Shown piece by piece: positions 46,501 through 59,823 of a DNA stretch of 64,000 nt (position 1 is the stretch's first letter; every line of letters begins with the position of its first letter). This DNA is from Aurifilum marmelostoma (lineage: Eukaryota; Ascomycota; Sordariomycetes; Diaporthales; Cryphonectriaceae), in the NCBI GenBank assembly GCA_027559495.1, contig JAMXSV010000001.1:930001-994000 (forward strand). Reading direction: 5' to 3'. Both the position numbers and the translations under genes were made by a program. The notes below the pieces were generated by a model that worked only from the letters and a program-made list of their open reading frames with translations, was not told the origin of the DNA and did no database searches.

Positions 46501-49500
46501 GTGGAACGGCGTCAGCATGAAGACTGGATTGACCGGATGGACGTCGGCGATTCTGCTCGAGTAGGGCCTCAAGAAAGCACGATACGATGGGAATGCTCCG
46601 GGGCGTCAGGGCTAACGTCCTAAGGCTGATGGGTACCTGGGCGCGGCAGAGCGCCTCCCGGACAAGATGGAGGGGAAAGAAGAGGGGGGGGGGGGTGGGA
46701 GGGTGTTGTTGGTGGTAGGGGCCTGTAGCAGCCCTCGACCCTTGTGGGCCCGGCCTGGAAGCTCACCGTAAGGTATTGACCATGTAAGCTCTCTATCTGC
46801 TGCGGTGCGGAGAGCGGCATACGTAACATCGTGGCCACGGCATGATACCCCCTTTCGAGTGCGAACTTGAGGTCCAGTATCCATGCGGCTGCTTTGTTGC
46901 GCCGTGGTTGGCCCGGCTGATGCTCAGTATCTGCAACAAGATGCAAGGGCAAAAGACACACCCCACACGGAGAGCTCTAGTGGTATACCATCTGACTTGT
47001 ACTATATGTACCAGACCTGCACAACAGCACGGACCCCAAGAGCCTACCGCATAGGCCTGGCGGGTTTTCTCTCACACCATCACCATGAATACGTTGCTGC
47101 CCAACGGCGTAAAGCTGAGGGCACCAGGCTCTAGGAGAGATAGGTGCAGTCTCTTACGACGCAGAAAATATTCCTCAGATCCCGGGCGGCAACCCGCGCG
47201 CGCCATCTCGCCCTCTTCATCTGGGAGCGGCAGCTCGGGTGAATCTGTCGAGTCTTGTCATCATAACCGACAGGACGGGGTGGTAGTCGTAGGTACCCTG
47301 GGGTACCCACACACAGCCTAGGGTAGCTTCATGACTACAGGATACCAGCCACAAGCTCCTCCTCTCGCCCTCACGCCCAGCTCCCCGCAGGGCATCCCGT
47401 CCACGCACCTGCACTGCAGGCTTGTCGATGATGTGACCCGTGGGAACGACCCGGGAGCCGCCGCAGCCGGGGAACGTTCAAACGGGCGCATAGTGATACG
47501 CTACTGGCACACATGCAATGGGTTGAGGCTGCATCTCAGACTTGCGGTCACAAAATGTGGGACCGTACACACACACACACACACACACACAACATCTCCT
47601 GGCCCTCATAAACCCGGCGCAGTGCATAAGTGTACTCCTCGCGAAGCAAGAGTTTGCTGCAGAGAGGAACGTGCGAGGGGATGATCATGCACCCGACGAT
47701 CCCGTCGTCACTGGGAACCGCAGCATTACATCTACAAGCAAGGAAAATCCAGATCGGCGCTGGGTTGCTGCTGCATGGTGCGGGTCTCCCGCACGTTACT
47801 CTACCGGGGGCCGGAAATACTACATGTGCCTGACTTGCCCATTTTGAGGTCTTGGTCCCGGCGCGGTGTCCTCGGGCTACGGTGCAGGGGGTTTGTTTTT
47901 CTCTTGCTACGACTGAAGGCTTTCCCGATACGAAATCATCGAGTCCCTTTTGGTGACTAGAAATGAGCGCCTTTGCATGGCACCGGATCACCAAACCCCA
48001 TCAGGACCATGCCGCGGCAAAAGCAAAACTTTCGCCTCTACCAAGTACCAAGCTTGGCGCAGCTGAAAGACGAACCACCACACACACTCGCAAGGTCAAC
48101 CGCCTGTGGGCGTGTATGTCTAGGTGTTGTGTCGGATTGCTTCTTCCTTGTGCGTAGCTTCAGGAAAACATACTAAAAAAAGGAACAATGTCGTTCATGT
48201 CTGGACCCAGCAAGAAGCATTGATCGACAGACACAAGAGCTTGCGTACCTCTCTGCTGTGGCGCATGGGAGCCTGGTCCATCGAGTGCCACAAGAGATAA
48301 TCGGCCTCCGTACGGAGGTGGGCCATGCTCTTTGCGAGTACGACCTTGTCCTGTCTCTTGTGGCCGCGGCCACCGCTTCCGTTTGTGGGTGGTGGCAAGT
48401 CCCGAGCCCGAATCCTCGGGATCTAGGACAGGCCAGCCAGAGGGAAATAAGAAAAAGTAATCTGGACAAGGGCCGGAAGGAGTTCGATTCGTGATAGCAC
48501 CATGGCGAAGCGAGCGAGGATGATCTTCACGCCCTCTCTTACCTCTGTCATTCGCCTCACCCGCCTCGTCCAGGGCGAGGGCTGCTCTTGGTTGGCTGAC
48601 ATGCCGATCAGGTGGGTTTTGGGAGGAGCCCCGGGGGGGGAGGAGAATTCGACAGAAAGAGCTCAGGCAAGAAAAAATTCGCCGTGCCCCCCCCCCCCCC
48701 GCCCCCCCAAAAAAGGGTGCCTATTTCTGATTTGTGTCTTATCATGTCAGAAAGCGCCATGCGAGAAGGGGTGTGTGGGTGTGCGCGTGCGCGCGCACGT
48801 GCGTGTATATGCATGTTGATGGAATCATTATTCCTCTTCTTTGTGTCCTTTTCTCTCTTTTTCCCCCTTCTCACACGAGGTGATCGACATATAAGATCAT
48901 CGGCCTTGTTGCCTCCCCTTCCCCACAGGGGTGGCCCCCGTTTGCGCAGCGCCGTTACATTGGTAGCTTGCCAACAGCCTCGCAAGCCTGTCTGCCCCTT
49001 GACCCTGGACGATCAGATATAGGTACAGTAAGTCACAGTCATCGACGCTTATTTTTCTACTACTTGCCTTGTATCTATTCTGATGATTATTATTGGGGGA
49101 AAAGGACGTGCGTGGGTGTGCTTCCGGAATGGGAAGGTTGACGGGATTCTTGCTTTTTTTGTTGATTTTTCTTTTGGACTTTCCACCTTCGAGCTCGTGT
49201 ATTCCCTGAAGACAAAGTCATCGAAATTAAAAAAAATAAAAAAAATAATTGCCACTGTGTTGCGCGACCCATGATGGCTTTTTTTTTTTGCCCCCATCCC
49301 CCCCCCCCCCCCATCCCTCGTGGCTTGCCTCGCGCTGATTCGGTTCCAGACAGTCGGTGGTGGTGTGGCCCGTGAGGCTGAGAATGATTACATAGCAGGA
49401 GACTGTATCGATTTTTTTTCTCTTTTTTTTCTTCTTTGTGTCTAGTCGTTGAATTATATACATTCCCAAGATACGTACGTACATCCATATAGAGTAGCAT

Positions 49501-50919
49501 AAGAAATGTCCGTACGAAAGAAAGAAAAGGGGGAATTAGAAATGCTATCTGTCTGTTGATTCCCATCCGTGTCTCCGACAGAGTCGGCAGAAAGAAGAAA
49601 GAAAAGATAGAAAATTAAAACACAAATGGCCGCCCCCATCCCGCTCCCCTTCCCGTTCCCGAAAGAATATGTGTATGATACGTGCGATCGCGTCTTGATA
49701 TTTCCCACCACCGTCTTTGTGCTACCTCCCCAGACGCCATGCAGGAAGGGAAGAAGAAAAAAAAAACGTAGAAAACCACCTCAACAAGCGTGCTAAATTC
49801 ATGATAGAATTTTCACACGCGCCTCTCCTCCCCCTCACTCCCCCCCCCCCCTCTTCGCGCCTCGGGCACATGCGTCAAAACCAAAAAGGACAGCTGACTT
49901 TCTGCCCCTAACGAAACCATCCCTGTCTCTCCGACGCAAGTGTCCCAATTCGTCAAATGCGTCTTACTTCTTTTTCTCCCTTTTCCTTTTCCTTTCTTCC
50001 TTCAACCAGACCATCGCAATCATTAAGGCTTGGCGCCGAGGCTGGAGAGGACGGGGGTAATGCACCAACCCTGACACAAGGCGAGAAGCGTCGGCGTGGG
50101 TTGTCGTTTCATTCTCGATCGAAGGTCGGCTGGAGGATTCGTACAAGCAGGGAGGCTCGTGAGAGCCCATAAAAGTGAGGAAAGAAGGAAAAAAAAAAAA
50201 AAAAGCAGAGGGTATGTATCAATGTGTGTGTCGTGAAACTAGGCCGTGATTTCATATGACCAATCTGTGAACGTGCCAAAGCAAAAATAAAAACACAACC
50301 CGTGTATGCTGTTTGCCCTTACACACAACCCTAACTGCCGATCTATAGAGGCGAAATCAAATATAAAGAAAGGAAAAGGAAAAGAAAAGGGATGAGATAG
50401 GGGAAACCTAAGAAAATTAAAAAGAAAAATTTGTGACAAAGAAAAGTTTCGAGATCAGGATGAACAGGAGAGTAGTGCGAGGAAATCAGAGGGGGGAGGG
50501 GTGGTGGTGATCTGAAGTGTTCGAAATCGCCTGGCCTGTTTTGTTATCCCCCCCTCCTGTAACTGGCACCTTCCCAAAGACAAGATGATCTCAGGGATTT
50601 TTTTTTTTCTGTTATTTTTTTTTCTCTCTCTTTTTGGGATCAGGGACTTGTTTCCGAGCCGCCATCTCGCCCAGGCAGAATCCGTAGACGTCTTCCCGTG
50701 AGGGCAATCAATCTGGTTGTCTGCGCGCCGCGAATCATGGGATGTTGCTCTAAAGTGACCTTGTCGAAACACGTTGGTCACATCTCGTTTGCTTCAAAAG
50801 TGTAGGCGATCGGTCGAGTGTTTGTGATCAGTGAGGCTGTGCGCCGAGAGCGTTCAGCGTGTCCCATCTGCTTGTCAGGCATTTTTATTGTGGCGCCCCG
50901 TACAGCCAAATACCCGGTG
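43521..50919. other. 7.4 kb gene-poor region
   Basis: No frame with recognisable motifs or plausible composition on either strand. It contains (AC)12 at 47567-47590 and a 7-bp inverted repeat, GGTACCC-TG-GGGTACC, at 47292-47307. Homopolymer C/G runs lie near 46686-46695, 48689-48702 and 49299-49312. Around 44.2-45.0 kb the sequence has a different, more GC-rich texture and could be an old degenerate insertion, but I find no ends or coding remnant. The segment next to 50920 probably holds the 3' end of the Myb-like gene. Confidence 0.5.
47567..47590. repeat. (AC)12 microsatellite
   Basis: Twelve AC units in the gene-poor region. Confidence 0.9.
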
Positions 50920-51102
50920 TTATTGAAGCTGTTGGCCATAGACGGCATTTGAGGGGTCGCCAGGATGCTGCTGGTGCTGCTGTTGCTGGTGCTGCTGGTG
51001 CTGCTGGTAGACAGCGCTTCGGGGGTGATCTGCAGCATGGGGCTGCGAGTAGACGTTGGTGTCCTCTGCAGAAGCTGATACTCCTGGAGAGGACGCTGAT
51101 TG
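50920..51102 (-). other. Open in-frame extension after the TAG of the Myb-like gene
   Basis: Directly after the TAG (51105-51103) the same frame stays open for 60 sense codons to a TAA at 50922-50920. The product is rich in Ser, Gln and His (VYSQPHAADHP, then a Gln/His run, then NAVYGQQLQ), like the low-complexity tails of fungal regulators. It could be translated by stop-codon readthrough. It could also be joined by removal of a 57-nt segment (51122-51066, GT to AG) that contains the TAG and keeps frame. Confidence 0.4.
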
Positions 51103-52387
51103 CTATAAGCTCTCGCCCACACCCCCTATCAGCTGCGCAGCCCTTTCCCGGCATGCAGTGGGCGTGAAGCCGGTTCCGACCTTGTTCGCCACGATGCGCC
51201 ACTTCTCATTCTCGTAGTCCTGAAGCGCTGCGTGTAGTTTTTGATCCTGACGCGAGGGGCGTCAGTAAATGGGTAGCAGCTCCTGCAAACACACACGAAC
51301 ATGTTCACAAGCACAGTCTTCTATCAGGCCAGGGCACTCACCGTCTCGTCTGTCCACTGCGTGGTCTTGGCCTTAAGTTTTGTGCAGTAGCGCACCTGAA
51401 GTGTCCCGCTCGACCGACCAGGGAAGAAGTCGGCAATCTGCTTCCACGTGAGGCTCTTGTTCTCCTTCAGGTCTATCAGCAGCTGGTCGTCCTCGGGTGT
51501 GAATTTGAGCTTTGGGCCCCTCGGCCTTGGTGCCGGTGCCGGCATGCCCTCCTGACCAACCACACTCGGCGCACCTCCGCTGGCCCCATCATCCCTTCGC
51601 ATCATCTTGGAGGGCGGCCCAGTGTCTGGGAGGCGGTGGTGATGATGCGTAGGATGGGCGCTGCCTGTGGCCTGGGCGTAGGCGGCGCTGAGGGGGAGTC
51701 TGCTGCATCGAGTCGATGTCTCCCTGATCGAGGTCTGCCATGCCGTGGACCGACAGGTCGAGGTCGTCAGGCCTGGACCGCTTCACCCCTGGGCTTGGGC
51801 CCGGCGCGAGAGAGGGATACAGAGGCGAGACAACGGAATGGGGAGACGGCCCCGGGCCCCCAAAGTGCGAAGGCCCAGGATGGGACAAGCGATGGCCGGG
51901 ATGTGCGCCCATCTGCGCAGGGTCCATCAGGACGGGCACGGCTCGGTGCGCGGACGGGTGGTGATGCTGCTGCATGGTCGTGTAGTGGCTCTCTGTTGGG
52001 CTCTCATGAAGAATAGAGGCGCCTGTATGGTGCATCGAGGCTCGGTGGTGGTGGTGGGCGGCGCTGTAACCGTGAGGCTGCTGGCTCTGATCGGCCGGTT
52101 GCGAGTCCTGTGGTGAGTAGTCGACATTGTAGTCTGCTCCTAGTCGGTAGTTGCCCGCCAGCGTGTCTACAGAGCATGGGTTCCGCCAGAGCGAACCGCT
52201 CTGGCTGGGAGCCGGTATCTGTATGGTGAGAATTTGATTGTCTGGAGCCCCGTAGGGCTGCCTGGTGGTCGTGGTGAAAAAGGGCCCTCAGGGTCTGCAG
52301 GCGCAAGTCTCGCCGTAGTATGGACGGGAAGCTGCGCGGGCTATGCTGGATTGGCACCGTTGCTGCTAAGATAGCAGCCGAGTACAT
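51103..52387 (-). CDS. Myb/SANT-like DNA-binding regulator (5' end and internal frame uncertain)
   Basis: Predicted nuclear regulator. The secure part is the Myb-like region: GPKLKFTPEDDQLLIDLKE, LTWKQIADFFPGRSSGTLQV and KLKAKTTQWTDET. It is joined across an intron (donor GTGAGT at 51282-51285, acceptor CGTCAG just before 51246) to DQKLHAALQDYENEKWRIVANKVG, a second Myb-like repeat, ending at TAG 51105-51103. Upstream are His/Pro-rich stretches and VKRSRPDDLDLSVHG, which looks like a nuclear signal. The frame of this upstream part (open to about 52290) and the frame of the DNA-binding part differ by one base. The change falls between about 51700 and 51640, near G5 at 51692-51696. A second one-base change near A5 at 52277-52281 would connect an ATG at 52387 (MYSAAIL). 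Otherwise the start lies in an unrecognised exon. Confidence 0.7.
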
Positions 52388-55300
52388 GTGTCGGCGGGCG
52401 TGCTGATGGCGGATGTCGCCGGCAGATTTCGCTAGGTATATATCGGCAGTCGAGAGATTATTATGGTTGGGGCCCCTCGCTCTGACTGGGGTCAGGCGCA
52501 AGTGATAGGTCTGGCTGGCGGCCGGTGATGACAATGGCTGGAGGAACCACCCTTCTCCCTCTGCTTCTGCCTCTTCTTCAACAGACCACACGGCCTTCTT
52601 ATCCTACCATCTCCTAACACGGTGCTCCGGTGGAGGAGAGGAGTTAGGTAAAGGGTTTGTTCTCCCAGCGCGCTGTCTTCTGTATATCCTCTCGTCCTTG
52701 AGTGTTGGGGCTAGGCCAGTAGGGCTACTGAACAACACACTTATAAGGCTGGATAGTTTGAAATTTTTTTTTTCTTCTTTGCCGTAGAGGAAGGGGGGTT
52801 GTTTGATGCCGTGTCGTCCTGTTGGTTGACGTCCGGTGGTTCGTCGTGTGGAAGGTGAAAAAGTTTAGCAAGATGTGTGGATGCCGAGGGGAGGTACCTT
52901 CTTATGGCCTTCTACATGCCAACAGGGAAGCTCCCATGCGATCTACCACAGAGCAAGGTACGCGGTACTGTTCCTGGACCGGTGCGGAGACTCGAGTTAC
53001 CTCTGGCCCAGCAGAAACGGCAGCATAATTTGGGGATCTTATGCCTTGGCCGAGTCACTAGACATCGACACGAGACCCCGGCCTCTGAGGCGAGTGACGC
53101 ACTGGGATGCTGTGGCACACCCTGTTGACGAGCTCCAGATTGATGGGCAGGGGGGGCCCGGCTCGCCCACAGAGGTCTTCGGGATGACCAGCAGGACCTC
53201 CTAACCACAACGAGGGGAGTACCGTGGGAGCGGGATAGAGAGTGGATTTAGGAAGAAGGGGGGGGGGGGTTTGGTGTGTGTGGGAGTGGGTGTGTGGGCA
53301 GAGACGGGCTCGCGACCTTGCCGAAGCCTCCTCAAGGAGCTGAAACGGGCAGAGCCATGCCGTCCGAGAGAGAAAAGAGAGATAAACACACACAAGGCAG
53401 CATGACGGGCACAGAACCCAGCTCCGGGATATGGTCCCAGGGAGCGGGCAAGCCCTGCCTAGGGTGCGTGTGTGTGTATGTGTGTACCTGTGCTGGTTGC
53501 ATGTGTGAGAAAGACAGAAAATGTACTACTTACTAGGCCGCAGGGAGGGGAGGGGCAGCATGGGATGGAGGGAGAGAAAGAGAACAAGGGTACCTCGCTG
53601 TCCACGGCCGCTGGGCGTGAGAGGAGAGGAGGGGGGGGGGGGAAGGTAGGGCATGGAGGGATCGCGAAGGTGACAAGGGCGAGGAATGGTGGGTAGCGAA
53701 CCACCCAAGAGGTACTCGAGGGTACATCAGCATGGCCGTGGTACTTTGCTCTGACCTGTGCCAGGTCCCTTCCAGAGAGGCGAGGCGGGGTTCCTCGATA
53801 GAAACAGGGCAGAGGCGACCAGAGTCAGAGTTCCCGCCGCTCTGCGAGGGGAGGGGGTATATCTGACCCAGGGGGGCCTATATGATGGACGAGGGAGAGA
53901 GGAGTGGTCCTCCCTCACACGCCATAGGGCGTTGTGCGCCGCAACAGGGTATGTAGTACGTGGTACATTGGACCATAGTAGCAGTAGCAGCAATAGCAGC
54001 AGTAAACAGCAAGCCATGGACCCGTGGCATTAGTGACCCAGATTGCCGAAGCACGCAAAAAAGAAAATAAAGACAGAATGAAAAAGAAAGAAAAAAAATT
54101 AAAGCCGAAATAAGTCATGCCTGGAAATAAGGCCCAGGCCGAAATGTGGCACCGACGCCTGAAGTCCTCCACCAGTCTAGACGCGCGCGCCCGTGTCTGG
54201 TTCCGCTGAGCTGACGGGCCTCCTACCCTACAATTGTCGTCTGCTGTGGGGATCTGTCAATAAGAGAAAAATAAAAATAAAAGTCAGTCGACTGACCGGC
54301 CATGCGTCGTCTTGCCGCGCAATAAGGCATTGTATGACAGGTCCCGTACCAAAGAAAAAAAAGGCCCCGAGGAAAAGGGTCGCAATCCACCTGAAGGGAA
54401 TGCAATTTCAGAGAAGGAGGTGCGCTTCACAATCGGATGGACCGAGTTCCTGCGAGGGCGAGAGAAAGGGGGCGCAACAACCGCCGTGATGCGCGGGCTG
54501 AGAGAGGAGACCCCAGGACCCAGCACAGGCCACGATGTACTGTAAGGAGAGGGCGTGGGACGGGATCATTCTGCGACCGGAGCTTCAGCATGCGGCTGTT
54601 GGGATGGTGTCAACCGATGGCGCGAACTCTGGCGAGGCTAGGTTGTTCCCGCAAATCTGAGCGTTGTTCCCAGAGAGCCCCAGCTGGGATGGCATGCATA
54701 TCCATGCCGACCACCCCCTGGATCGCGGTCCACGGGGGTGGTGATGATGATGCTCAACGGGCTATCATACAGTTAGGGCATTCCGGAATCCACACGAGAT
54801 TGTTCCAAGAGGCTGATCTTCCTTGCTTTCGTGGCGGCGCATTTGGTCCCATCAACCTGCTCTCGCCTCCTCCATCGTCGAGAAGAAGTAAAAGGCGACG
54901 AAGAGAAAGGGGGGCGAGGGGGGGGGTTGCTGGCGCAGGTGTTTGGAGCGATGATGACCATCGTTTTTCGATTGGGCGAAGTCGCGGGAGGATCCAGTGG
55001 TCGACACCGGAGAAAATGCAGGGACAGGTTACCCCTGCAGTGTCGGCCATCCCAAGATTACGCGATTCAATGCCTCTTTGGATCCGCAGCGGGCAATTCG
55101 ATCCTTCAAGGGGGAGGGGGCGCTTTCTGCTCAGGTGCCGGCCGCTGTGGGTTGCACAGGGCGAGTAGCGCTCACGTCTCTGCCTTGGTCCCCTCCTAGC
55201 AGCAGACATGTGGATGTATTTCGAGCCGTGAGACATGCCATAAGGCTTGTCGCGGACGGACGAGGAGCGTGGCGCAGGCTCTGGTCATTGCTCGATGATG

Positions 55301-58300
55301 CTAGCTGGCGACCTGGAGCCGCCCCGTCCGCGGGGCTGCGCATAAAATGCAAAGACGCTTTATGGGACCTGGCAATCAAAGCTCGATTATGCGACCCCCC
55401 AAAGGGGCCTAGCTGACGATGGGTCCAACCTTCTAGAAGGCGTCGAAGGAGCTTCTAGTGGCACCTCACCCGGAGCCGGCGCCAGAGCGATCAGCCAGAG
55501 TTCCTCCCCCTTCTGCAGCCCTCCAAGCCCGTACCGGCCTGCTGGGTCCATGACCATTAGCCTTCTTACACGCGTAAGCCCAGCTGAGGGCATGGGTTGT
55601 GCTGTGTGTGCCGTCCGTGTCGACAGGCGGTAGGCCCACGGATGGGCCTTGGGTCCCGCGGAGAGAGCAGGGGAACGTTTGCTGCCCCGCGTCGAGATCT
55701 TGCAGAGACGGTGGTATTGCCTGGGGATGGAGATGACATGAGTAAGGGTCTAGTCATGATGACGACGAGGGCGCAGGCCCTAGACTGGATATTCGTCTGG
55801 CTGGAGGAGTAACAGCAGCAGCAGCAGCAGCAGTGTCTCTGGCAGACCACTGCTGGCGTCAGTCTTGTCGAAATGTTCAGTCCTTGTGTGCGAGAAGTTG
55901 TGCACCGCTGCTCTCTATGTATGCCGGTTTGCTTCTTGACGCGAAAAGGGAAAATTTCGTCCTGCAAGAGGTCTCTGGGACTTCGGCCAGCTGTTCCGGG
56001 CTGCCAGCGCACAGCTGCCCAGAAAAGGCCACAGCACGGGTTCCGAGACACCCGTCACGAGGCATTCCTCCTCGTGTGGATCTACGGACGCAGCGGAACA
56101 GCTGGTCGCTCCAATCGCCACCGTGGGCTGTCTGCAGCTCGATGCGAATGTGTATCCCTCCGTCTCGAGTGGTGGTGCCTGGCGGGCCGAGAAAAGACGA
56201 GGTCTCGTCGATGATGCAATGGAGCGGCCAATGTGCTGAACTTGACGATGGCATCGTCGTATACGCGGTGCGGTCAGGGCTCTGCATGAGCGATCGTCGC
56301 CCCACCCCTCTGGAATTGGCCATGAGATCCGACGCTCTTGAACGGACCTGCATGCCGCGTCTGGAGATGTCATGTCATCCTGCTCGCGTGTCTGGATCCG
56401 CGGGCTGGATGCTTTCCCAGCAATACTCGCAATCGGCACAAAGAGCACGCAGGTACAGTAGGCGGCCCCGGACGAAGGACCCGCTGTGGGATAGCCGAGC
56501 AGGGTGGCCCGACGATCAATCTGGGCGGGCTCGCTGATAATTTTCCTGGGGTGACGTGCCTTGCTTACGAGGATGTGACCAATCTGCCGGTATGGCGGGC
56601 GTCGTATGACGGCCTGACGCCGTACATGGCTCTTCTCGATATTAAAAAACAAAATGATGGCTTGATGCCTAGCAGGAAGATGTAATATAGGCGTGTCCGT
56701 TGGTGGATTCAAAAGTCGAGAGCGTGCCTCTGTCTTGCGCGTGACGGTGGGGATTCGACCATCACGGAGGACAAGGATTGCACTTGCCCAGGTCCAGGCC
56801 CCCCCGTCGCAGCTTCTAAAATAAACTCACTCTCTCTTTCCCTTCTCTGCTGATTTTCTCCAACAAGAGAATTCCACACGTGTTGATAGGCAGGCGCACG
56901 GACTCCTCATCCGTACAGAGTACTACTAAATTCGTGAGGCACATGACAGGCCCTGAGGTACTCGCTACGTGCTGTAAGTGCATACCCTGTTGTGCCTGCC
57001 ATGTTAGCGTACAGATATATCGTCATAGGGATCTACTCAGCCCCCTGCCCTCCAATTCCATCTTTGCCTATCTTTCTTTCTGTCTTTTTTTCTTCGTTTG
57101 CGTCTGTTTTTGTTCTGGGGCCTTGGTTGGTCGACCCTGACCCACAGCCACCACCTCTTCTTGGTGATAGCATCGGGATTTCAATTCTTGACCCCTGCTT
57201 AGAAATACCATGGCACAGCAAGTTTCTTTTTCCTCGTGTTCTCGCCACCAGACCTGTGGAGTCGGGCATAAAACAATTCCAGGGATAGCAAACGCAGAGA
57301 GGGAAAGCAAAAAGAGAGAGAGGCAAAGGAGAGAAAAAAAAAGACGGAAGTCCCTAGAGTTGGCCACCTAGGTCAACCTTGGTTTAGGGGGGGGGTCCTC
57401 CTTGTCACGGCGTAGATTTGTGAAGGTTGTAGGAGCCCCGTCCAGAGAGTTTAGAAGAAGAGGTCCAACGTACGCCTTGCTGCAGGATATCATTTACACA
57501 GAGAGATGCCCTGCATCCTCCCTCGTTTACCCTTTTCGTTGAATATTCAAGCGTAACAGGGCACTGCATCTCGGAATCCTTGACACGAGAGCCAGTTCGA
57601 TCATATCGGAGCCCAGGTTCATAGTACGGAGTAGGAACCGGCCGGCTGGCAATCATGTGAGCCTGTATACCATAGTACTTACTTATCACCAAGGCCACAG
57701 TGACGGGTGTCAAACCAGGTCTCGGCCCCGCTCTGGGGGGGTCCCCTTCTCAACGTTCTTGTTTTGACACTGGTTTATGGACCGCACGCAACCTTGCAAA
57801 CTCTAATTCTATGCGGCCTTTCCCTGCGAATGGGATTTTTTTCAATCGCCTCCTCGCATCTCGTACAAGTATTCTTCAGAGGGGTGTGTATCGAGAGCGG
57901 TAGCCGAAAGGCAGAAGGGGGACACGATTCGGACCCTTGGCATTGACATACCCTTCTCTGGCTGCCCGGTCCTACCCCTTCGAGTCTATTTTTTATTATT
58001 ATTTTTTTCCACCTTGGAATCTTGACTTTACATATTTAAAGACCAAGTCTTTTGGGGAGGGGGGGGTTCGACATGGGGGTGAGACAAACTGACAAGGTCT
58101 ATCAGGAGACGTGGCCGGGGCCCCCTTCCGGAACGCCTCGTCAGGAGCTTCCATGCATTCTTCCAGAAAATTCGACGAGACTTCTACCATAGCAGGATCG
58201 TCGTCGTCTTGACTCACTTTTTCTATTCCTTTTGTCTTGTATCGATACGGCGGCGGCGCCTGCATTGCCAATCATAGTAACCCTGGAGACAGCCATCTGC

Positions 58301-59344
58301 GGGATGGCACGGCACCAGAAGCAAGGGGTCCCCCTTTGGGACCAGGCGCCCGGATTGCGAAGCATATCTCATCTGCGGCCAGAATCAAACTTCAATGGTA
58401 CCAGCTGGGCGGCTTGCCCATGCATGGCTACATGTCATTGTGGTGGTACGCAAGCCGGCGGCCTCCCACACAGGCCGGGGTCGGGACAAATTACCTATCC
58501 CACGGAATTTAATTACGTGAGGCCCATGTAATCAGCCCAGATCTATGCAAGATGTAAGCAAGATGAGGTTTCCCCGGGGCCCCCATTGGGAAGGTGATGC
58601 ACTGTGTGTGCTGGGCCCCAAGGCTGAACCGTGAGCGTGGGTCCCCCACTCGCTGGTTGGCTGTCCGTCTTCTGTCTTTGTTTGATCGTTTGATTTATTT
58701 TATTTTGACCTCGGCGCGGATGGATTACCACGTTTGTCAATACCTGTGTACAGTATGTATCTATAATTGAATTATATTCCTTCATTCCCGACACTCCGGA
58801 CGGACTATGGACTGCCCTTGCATTAAGTCGACTGGCACCCACCTGTCGCAGCAGGCCTCCAGCTTCTTTCTTCTGCTTGTATGCTATGTTTATTATGTAT
58901 GTACTATAGTGCTGTACTATAATACCTTGTACTTGTTGGCCAGAGGTACTACTGTACTACTTCACTACTGCCACACAAAGGTTGGGCCTGCCCCCTCCCT
59001 TTCCCAGAACCCGGGTTCAGCCTCGCAGCCTCGCAGCCGTTGGGGCTAGATCAAAATACCCGCTCGTGTGTTATCGTCACTTCAAGTCGCCCTCCTATAC
59101 GTGCTTTAACCTTACCTTACCCTCCATGTAAGAACCCTAGGCCTCGGCTTGATTGGGACTCGGTCGTCTAAATCGTCCCATCTGGCAACCTCCACTTGCG
59201 ACTGGATAGCGATGTTCGTCCCACCTAGGATTGCCCTTGGCTCCTTCTCCGTCAATTTATGTTTCTATTTTCCTTTTTTTCCTCCTTTTCTCTTTCCTTT
59301 TTTACCCCCGCCTTCCCTCTTCCTCATTCAGCTGGCATGGGGGG

Positions 59345-59367
59345 TTTTTTTTTTTTTTTTTTTTTTT
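59345..59367. repeat. T23 homopolymer
   Basis: Twenty-three consecutive T in a T/C-rich stretch of the gene-poor region. Confidence 0.9.
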
Positions 59368-59770
59368 GTCTCCTTTATTCAATGCAGATCCCTACTGTGC
59401 CAGAAGGGTTTGTCGTCGTACTACGACATTCTTGAATCCCAGGTCAAAATCTTGGACCACGCGTCTAGCCGGATGAGGTATCATGCTACGTATTACACAC
59501 ACTATGAGAGAGTTCTGCAGTACAGTACTTTCCTCTCCCCCCACCCCCCACACCTATCACTGCCTGGCATCACAGCAGCAAGTGCTGCTATGTATGGTAT
59601 CACGGGCAAGAAGGGGAAACAGAACCCCACAAGGCTAAACTAAACCGTAGTACGGAGTACTTTCATAGTACACGCCACAGTAGACCCTGTGGGCCCCCCA
59701 CCGCGGTGAGGGGCCAAGGCCTAACCGACGTCTGTCAAAAGCTCTATTAGCGGCACCGAAGCGAGGAGCG

Positions 59771-59772
<2 letters not shown>

Positions 59773-59823
<51 letters not shown>

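Noticed and set aside
55915..56712. 265-codon minus-strand frame between the Myb-like gene and PRP8
   Set aside because: No recognisable domain. Arg/Ser/Pro-rich random-looking translation in GC-rich DNA.
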